Source of the DNA: an uncultured Clostridia bacterium | GTDB taxonomy: Bacteria; Bacillota; Clostridia; Oscillospirales; Acutalibacteraceae | Length of the DNA stretch: 32,786 bases | Assembly (NCBI GenBank): GCA_946406145.1 | Contig: CAMJJL010000023.1 | Span: 1 to 32,786, forward strand | Reading direction: 5' to 3' | Part shown: in pieces, positions 29,360 through 32,786 of the stretch | How positions within the stretch are numbered: the stretch's first letter is position 1 | Layout of the letters: the number at the start of each line of letters is the position of its first letter | Program-made: the position numbers and the translations under genes | The notes under the pieces: generated by a model | Seen by the model: only the letters and a program-made list of their open reading frames with translations | Databases searched by the model: none | What the model was told of the DNA's origin: nothing

Positions 29360-29767
29360 ATGATGAAAAGCATTTTTAAGCAATCCGACAGGATCGAAAA
29401 TTTTGAGGTCGTCACGCTTCGGGTGAGCACGATGCGGAATGTCGCCGAGTATGAGATCGTGATGAAGGACGGCAAGGCGGAGGTTTCCCGTTACTCGATC
29501 AGATTCACGCACAGCGAGGATGAACGCGTCCTTGAAAAACGTGTCGAGGTGGATGAAGCGTACGCGCTGAAGCTGCTGAATGACTGCGGCGTGCTTGCGT
29601 GGGACGGCTTTCACGGCGCTCATCCGCGGGGCGTCACGGACGGCACGATGTTCAACCTGCACGCGACCGTCAACGGCGGGAAAAAGATCTACGCGACAGG
29701 CTCGCAGAACTTCCCGAGGCATTACCGTGACCTGACGGACGGCTTGTATGAGATTTTGAATAACTAA
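29360..29767 (+). CDS. Conserved hypothetical protein (135 aa)
   Basis: Begins MMKSIFKQSDRIENFEVVTLRVSTMRNVAEYEIVMKDGKAEVSRYSIRF and ends SQNFPRHYRDLTDGLYEILNN. Mostly beta structure, soluble, no signal peptide; the end GGKKIYATGSQNFPRHY looks conserved. I do not recognise a named family. ATG 29360 is preceded by GAGGGG; the overlapping GTG at 29342 has none. It sits in an operon-like run between DUF1801 and DUF4256 genes. Confidence 0.75.
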   Translation: MMKSIFKQSDRIENFEVVTLRVSTMRNVAEYEIVMKDGKAEVSRYSIRFTHSEDERVLEKRVEVDEAYALKLLNDCGVLAWDGFHGAHPRGVTDGTMFNLHATVNGGKKIYATGSQNFPRHYRDLTDGLYEILNN

Positions 29768-29793
29768 GTCGGCTATAAACTATTCAGCCGACT
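29767..29793. repeat. Perfect hairpin just upstream of the DUF4256 ribosome binding site
   Basis: AGTCGGCT (29767-29774) and AGCCGACT (29786-29793) form an 8-bp stem with an 11-nt loop. It begins at the stop codon of the preceding gene and is followed by CAGGGAGG. No T-run; may stabilise the mRNA or separate expression of the two genes. Confidence 0.6.
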
Positions 29794-29809
29794 CAGGGAG
29801 GATAAAACA

Positions 29810-30331
29810 ATGCTGGAAATACTGAAAAACAGGTTTAACGAAAATATGGATCGCCACCCGAATCTCGAATGGGAGGTTGTCGAAAGCCGACTGAAAGATA
29901 ATACTGCCGCGCTAAAGGCTTTGCAATATATGGAAGAAAGCGGCGGCGAGCCTGATACGATCGGCTTTGATGAAGCCGGAGAGAAGCTCATCTTCTGCGA
30001 CTGTTCCAAAGAATCTCCCACCGATCGCAGAAGTCTGTGCTACGATGATGAGGCTTTGCAAAAGCGAAAGAAGAATCCGCCGACAGGCAGCGCGGAACAA
30101 CTGGCGAAGGAAATGGGTATTGAGCTTCTGACGGAAGGCCTCTACTACAAATTGCAGCAGATCGGAGAATTTGACTTGAAGACGTCGAGCTGGATCCATG
30201 CGCCAGAGTCGATCAGAAAGAAAGGCGGAGCCTTGTTCTGTGAGCGTCGGTACGGCAGGGTGTTTACCTTTCACAACGGAGCGGATTCTTATTATTCATC
30301 CCGCGGTTTCAGAGGATATATTTGCGTGTGA
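29810..30331 (+). CDS. DUF4256 protein
   Basis: A 173-residue protein matching DUF4256: RFNENMDRHPNLEWEVVESRL at the start, the FCDCSKESPTDRRSLCYDDEAL block, EQLAKEMGIELLTEGLYYKLQQIGEFDLKTSSWI, and the end DSYYSSRGFRGYICV. Function unknown for the family. CAGGGAGG precedes the ATG. Length fits. Confidence 0.9.
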   Translation: MLEILKNRFNENMDRHPNLEWEVVESRLKDNTAALKALQYMEESGGEPDTIGFDEAGEKLIFCDCSKESPTDRRSLCYDDEALQKRKKNPPTGSAEQLAKEMGIELLTEGLYYKLQQIGEFDLKTSSWIHAPESIRKKGGALFCERRYGRVFTFHNGADSYYSSRGFRGYICV

Positions 30332-30381
30332 ATCTTGATCTGTTTATGAGTTGAGAACAAAATCGATCGGTGTGAGGAACA

Positions 30382-30951
30382 ATGAAAGAAAATATCCTGC
30401 AAGTGAATAACCGATATGAATTCAGGCAATGGCTCTCATACCATTCATCAAAAGAAACGGAATGTTGGATCAAGGTAAAGCGAGGCAGACCGATCAGTCC
30501 GGATGTATTCTATTATCTGGACGCTGTAGAAGAGGCGCTCTGCTTTGGCTGGATAGACAGTACCCATGCAGTTGTTGACGGAGTACGGATGCAGAGATTT
30601 TCACCAAGAAAAAAGAACAGCCCGTGGACGGAGCTGAACAAAGAGCGGGTACGCCGTCTGGAAAAGCTGGGCTTGATGACTGACGCCGGCAGAGCAGTCC
30701 TTCCCGCAATGGGCGCTCGGAGCTTTAAAGTCGACCGTGATATTGAGAAAGCGATGAAAAACGCGCGGTGCTGGTCAAAATTCCGGAGCTTCCCACCATT
30801 ATATCAGCGGGTTCGCGCGTATAACGTAGCTTTTTTCAAGAAGCGGGATCCCGCCATGTATGAACAAACGCTTGCTCACTTGATCGCGGAAACCAAAAGA
30901 GGGCGATTGTTCGGAGAATGGAATGACTATGGCAGGCTACTGGACTACTGA
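30382..30951 (+). CDS. YdeI/OmpD-associated family protein
   Basis: A 189-residue protein with the family pattern RYEFRQWLSYHSSKETECWIKVKRG, then AVEEALCFGWIDSTHAVVDGVRMQRFSPRKKNSPWTELNKERV. The conserved GWIDS and RF.PRK..S.W blocks are present. The E. coli relative is linked to antimicrobial-peptide and bacteriocin protection, and the biochemical role is unresolved. GTGAGGAAC lies before the ATG. It is the last gene before the integration-site relic. Confidence 0.88.
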   Translation: MKENILQVNNRYEFRQWLSYHSSKETECWIKVKRGRPISPDVFYYLDAVEEALCFGWIDSTHAVVDGVRMQRFSPRKKNSPWTELNKERVRRLEKLGLMTDAGRAVLPAMGARSFKVDRDIEKAMKNARCWSKFRSFPPLYQRVRAYNVAFFKKRDPAMYEQTLAHLIAETKRGRLFGEWNDYGRLLDY

Positions 30952-31044
30952 TTTCTGTTTTATCTGCTGATCAAAAGCAAGAGATGAGAGTACTGCTGTA
31001 CCTATCGCAAGGTCTCATAGCTCTGTTTGAAAAAGCTTTCATTT

Positions 31045-31077
31045 TTGATGTTCATTTGATGTTTATTTGTTGTTTAT
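31045..31077 (+). repeat. Three contiguous 11-bp direct repeats
   Basis: TTGATGTTCAT (31045-31055), TTGATGTTTAT (31056-31066), TTGTTGTTTAT (31067-31077), head to tail without gaps. An 11-bp period presents each copy on nearly the same DNA face. Their position beside an att-like tRNA fragment suggests arm-type integrase or excisionase sites. Confidence 0.7.
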
Positions 31078-31101
31078 TGCCACGATAAACAGCAAGAAAC
31101 T

Positions 31102-31174
31102 ACCTAAGACTACAAATAGTTCATCGCTCAGAAACGGCTTGGACAAGCCATTATTTGAGGTTGCCTAAGATTAC
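31102..31174 (+). repeat. Spaced direct repeat ACCTAAGACTAC / GCCTAAGATTAC
   Basis: Two 12-nt near-identical copies at 31102-31113 and 31163-31174, spaced 61 bp start to start. The second overlaps GATTACG, which pairs with CGTAATC (31195-31201) around an inner GGCGA/TCGCC stem. Likely recombinase arm or core sites. Confidence 0.55.
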
Positions 31175-31192
31175 GGCGAGGTTGATTCGCCA

Positions 31193-31237
31193 TTCGTAAT
31201 CAATAGGTCGTGGGTTCGAGTCCCATCTCTAGCTCCA
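31193..31237 (+). pseudogene. 3' half of tRNA-Thr (CGT), attachment-site remnant
   Basis: From 31193 the sequence is a perfect tRNA 3' half: anticodon loop TTCGTAA with CGT at 31195-31197, anticodon-stem strand TCAAT, T arm GTGGG/TTCGAGT/CCCAT, acceptor strand CTCTAGC, discriminator T and CCA. The 5' half is absent: no GCTAGAG acceptor strand or D arm precedes it, and the bases before the loop do not pair with TCAAT. Fragments of this form mark the far end of elements integrated into tRNA genes. The attached terminator downstream looks native to the tRNA, so the element should lie to the left. Confidence 0.8.
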
Positions 31238-31243
31238 AACCTT

Positions 31244-31281
31244 AATAATGCCAGTGATACAATTCGCTGGCATTATTTTTT
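31244..31281 (+). terminator. Intrinsic terminator behind the tRNA-Thr fragment
   Basis: AATAATGCCAG (31244-31254) pairs perfectly with CTGGCATTATT (31267-31277), followed by TTTT. It is placed as a native tRNA terminator would be, 6 nt after CCA. Confidence 0.9.
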
Positions 31282-31417
31282 CGCTTATTTAAGCCGTTTT
31301 CTGTGCATTTGCTGTTTCGTAATCGCTAATAATCACACGAAAAATAGCCCTGTTCCACGGATTTTGACATGATCCTTAAAGCTGGGCTTTCGTTTTTTGC
31401 GGCTAAAAATCTATGGC

Positions 31418-31492
31418 CGGTCGGTCAAAAGGGTAGCCCGGTCGGTCAGAAGCCTTATACGGTCGGTGAAATAGGGGGTGCGGTCGGTGAGA
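31418..31492 (+). repeat. Four direct repeats of CGGTCGGT(C/G)A at exact 21-bp spacing
   Basis: Copies start at 31418, 31439, 31460 and 31481: CGGTCGGTCAAA, CGGTCGGTCAGA, CGGTCGGTGAAA, CGGTCGGTGAGA. Spacing of 21 bp is two helical turns, as in iterons or cooperative operators. It also equals seven codons (PVGQKGS, PVGQKPY, TVGEIGG, AVGEIVF) in an open frame from 31369, but that frame has no ribosome binding site. Confidence 0.75.
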
Positions 31493-31609
31493 TAGTTTTT
31501 TATTCTCCTTACAACGCTAATAGTGGGTATGTGGGTTTACATATCTGTATTTGTGTGGCTTTTCATTTTATACTATGTATTAGCAAATGAAAGGCACATG
31601 GTGGCGTTT

Positions 31610-31936
31610 ATGATAGATAAAAGTATAGGAAGGCGGATAAAGCAGCGCCGGGAAGAATTAGGTTATACCCAGGAACAATTCGCTGAAAAGACCGGTTTGA
31701 CGATCAATTACATCTCTACCATCGAGAGAGGCGTTTCTTTTCCCCGGTACGACAAACTCATTTTGATTCTGAATACATTACAGACATCTGCCGACGCTAT
31801 ATTTTATGATGTGCTTGACTACGCATGTGAAGCAAAGTCATCTGTTCTATCCGAAATGATCGGTAAGCTGCCTGTAGAAGAACAGAAACGGATTCTTAAC
31901 ACCGTAGAATTTATGATAAAACAAGCTGAGAATTGA
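31610..31936 (+). CDS. Xre-family transcriptional regulator
   Basis: A 108-residue protein with an N-terminal helix-turn-helix of the Cro/CI type: IGRRIKQRREELGYTQEQFAEKTGLTINYISTIERGVSFPRYDKLILI, residues about 5-52. A C-terminal helical tail (PVEEQKRILNTVEFMIKQAEN) probably serves dimerisation. I start it at ATG 31610 (MIDKSIGRRIK), with ATG 31598 as an alternative; the longer frame upstream is probably not translated. The region before it carries TATTAGCA (31578-31585) and CGCTAATA (31515-31522), the same half-sites as found upstream of the next gene. A terminator follows. Confidence 0.88.
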   Translation: MIDKSIGRRIKQRREELGYTQEQFAEKTGLTINYISTIERGVSFPRYDKLILILNTLQTSADAIFYDVLDYACEAKSSVLSEMIGKLPVEEQKRILNTVEFMIKQAEN

Positions 31937-31942
31937 TCACTA

Positions 31943-31976
31943 TGCTGCATAGTTAAGGCTATGCAGTATTTTTTTG
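31943..31976 (+). terminator. Intrinsic terminator of the first Xre gene
   Basis: CTGCATAG (31945-31952) pairs with CTATGCAG (31959-31966) with a TTAAGG loop, followed by TATTTTTTT. Confidence 0.88.
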
Positions 31977-32026
31977 TTTATCGACAAAGTTCGTGCTGTT
32001 TCTGCTTTTCGTTGTGCTAAACTCTG

Positions 32027-32055
32027 TATTAGCGAATGAAAGACAATCGCTAATA
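32027..32055. promoter_or_regulatory. TATTAGCG...CGCTAATA inverted repeat, probable operator
   Basis: TATTAGCG (32027-32034) and CGCTAATA (32048-32055) are perfect inverted copies 13 nt apart, 21 bp start to start. The longer string TGTATTAGCGAATGAAAGACA resembles TGTATTAGCAAATGAAAGGCA upstream of the Xre gene at 31610, and further CGCTAATA copies occur at 31324 and 31515. A shared regulator, most simply one of the two Xre proteins, is inferred. Confidence 0.6.
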
Positions 32056-32076
32056 CACATTTAGGAGTATGATGTA

Positions 32077-32541
32077 ATGAAAAGGACCTGCGGCTTTATT
32101 TGCCCTTCTGATGATTCTATAACTAATGATTCGGAATTAAAAAAATTGATCGTTGAGGAGTTGAAAAGACTCATAACACATAAGCATATAACTCGATTCC
32201 TTAGCGGAATGAACCTTGGAGGTGATTTATTATGTTCTGAGGCTGTTCTTCAGCTAAAGAACTCTTATCCCCATATCTCGCTCGAATCTGTGTTTCCTTA
32301 CGAAAACCAAGCGGAACGTTGGACTGAAGATCAGCGGGATCAGTATTACGAGATTGCCTCCCAGTGCGACAAAGAAACCCTATTGCAGTATCATTTCGAT
32401 GAAAAATGCTTGTTTCGGCATAGAAGGTATATCGCAGACAAATCAGATATCATTCTAACCGTTAACCAAACCGAAGGATTAGATAATCTGTTCCAATTCA
32501 AGAAAGAGATTATCCGTTTAACATCTGAGAATAGTAGGTAA
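32077..32541 (+). CDS. YpsA-like SLOG-superfamily protein
   Basis: A 154-residue Rossmann-like protein. The pattern matches the YpsA/DUF1273 branch of the SLOG superfamily: CGFICPSD at the first strand, HITRFLSGMNLGGDLLCSEAVLQLKNSYPHISLESVFPYENQAERWTEDQRDQYYEIASQCD, and RHRRYIADKSDIILTVNQTEG. The SGMNLGGDLL loop is the expected nucleotide-binding GG turn. SLOG proteins have been proposed to bind or process nucleotide-derived signals, often in phage-defence and mobile-element contexts. TTAGGAG lies upstream of the ATG. It stands between two Xre genes and is separated from the next by 4 nt. Confidence 0.85.
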   Translation: MKRTCGFICPSDDSITNDSELKKLIVEELKRLITHKHITRFLSGMNLGGDLLCSEAVLQLKNSYPHISLESVFPYENQAERWTEDQRDQYYEIASQCDKETLLQYHFDEKCLFRHRRYIADKSDIILTVNQTEGLDNLFQFKKEIIRLTSENSR

Positions 32542-32545
32542 TTAA

Positions 32546-32749
32546 ATGTCTGAGCTGTTTGGTGCGCACCTTAGGTTTATTAGGGAGAGTCATACGGATT
32601 ACTCTCAAACGGATGTTGCTCGAATGCTATACATGGATAGATCGACCTACTCAAACTATGAACTAGGGAACTCCGAGCCTTCTATTGATACTCTGAAAAA
32701 GCTGTGTTGTATATTTCGTGTTGATGCTACGATCGTAACCGTCAAATAA
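32546..32749 (+). CDS. Xre-family regulator (short)
   Basis: A 67-residue helix-turn-helix protein: MSELFGAHLRFIRESHTDYSQTDVARMLYMDRSTYSNYELGNSEPSIDTLKKLCCIFRVDATIVTV. It is a complete single Cro/CI domain with no effector domain. It starts 4 nt after the SLOG gene, so the two are cotranscribed; GTAGG is the only possible ribosome binding site and is weak, suggesting coupling. The window ends 37 nt downstream, so further genes of the operon may follow. Confidence 0.85.
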   Translation: MSELFGAHLRFIRESHTDYSQTDVARMLYMDRSTYSNYELGNSEPSIDTLKKLCCIFRVDATIVTVK

Positions 32750-32786
32750 ACCACCGTATTGCCCTCCGCCCGGTGAATGTGAGAAA

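Noticed and set aside
31369-31590. 73-aa ORF over the 21-bp repeats
   Set aside because: No ribosome binding site and its end overlaps the leader of the Xre gene; the 21-bp phasing can explain the open frame. Kept only as a repeat feature.

Overview
The window looks like chromosome from a spore-forming, Gram-positive gut Clostridia, most likely of the Ruminococcaceae/Oscillospiraceae group. The evidence is a complete spoIIAA-spoIIAB-sigF operon, a secreted BspA-type leucine-rich-repeat protein ending in a type I dockerin, AGGAGG-type ribosome binding sites, a QueT transporter, and several families of short palindromic intergenic repeats. The placement is an inference from gene content; no marker gene such as 16S rRNA is present.

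Layout. (1) 1-2055 is a scrambled left end: a small mobile-element gene (303-479), the first codons of a tnpV gene, a long fragment of a MalT/LuxR-type regulator, and the tail of a surface protein, joined into a chimera. (2) 2253-12629 is a housekeeping block entirely on the minus strand: sigF, spoIIAB, spoIIAA, folC, rsmI, a TrmN6-like methyltransferase, a 2x[4Fe-4S] ferredoxin, metA (acetyl-CoA type), proS, acpP and a phosphohexomutase. The gaps hold palindromic repeats that abut or overrun the 3' ends of several genes, so some proteins carry repeat-encoded tails. (3) 12961-19335 runs on the plus strand: an 86-87 aa conserved protein with its own promoter and terminator, a TspO-family protein, the LRR-dockerin protein, queT behind a structured leader, and tRNA-Pro(GGG).

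(4) 19598-31281 is accessory DNA: a ParB-like protein behind a terminator-like leader hairpin, an intact tnpV, a second copy of the small mobile-element gene, an acidic EF-hand-like protein, then a SAM-I-superfamily-like RNA directly upstream of four small genes of unknown function. A cassette of stand-alone enzymes follows (Nudix hydrolase, YaaA, adenosine deaminase-like, AAC(6')-like acetyltransferase, DnaQ-like exonuclease, a winged-helix plus PD-(D/E)XK-like protein, a SAM methyltransferase, DUF1801, DUF4256 and YdeI-like proteins). It ends at 31045-31281 in what reads as an integration site: three tandem 11-bp repeats, a spaced direct repeat, the 3' half of a tRNA-Thr(CGT), and a terminator. 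(5) 31418-32749 carries four direct repeats at exactly 21-bp spacing, two Xre-type regulators flanking a YpsA-like SLOG protein, and TATTAGCG/CGCTAATA operator-like motifs.

The observations most worth following are the SAM-riboswitch-like RNA in front of genes with no visible link to methionine, the gene behind it that has a perfect ribosome binding site but an ACG at the start position, the tRNA-Thr attachment-site relic, and the Xre-SLOG-Xre module with its repeats. No search or folding program was run: family names rest on motifs recognised by eye.
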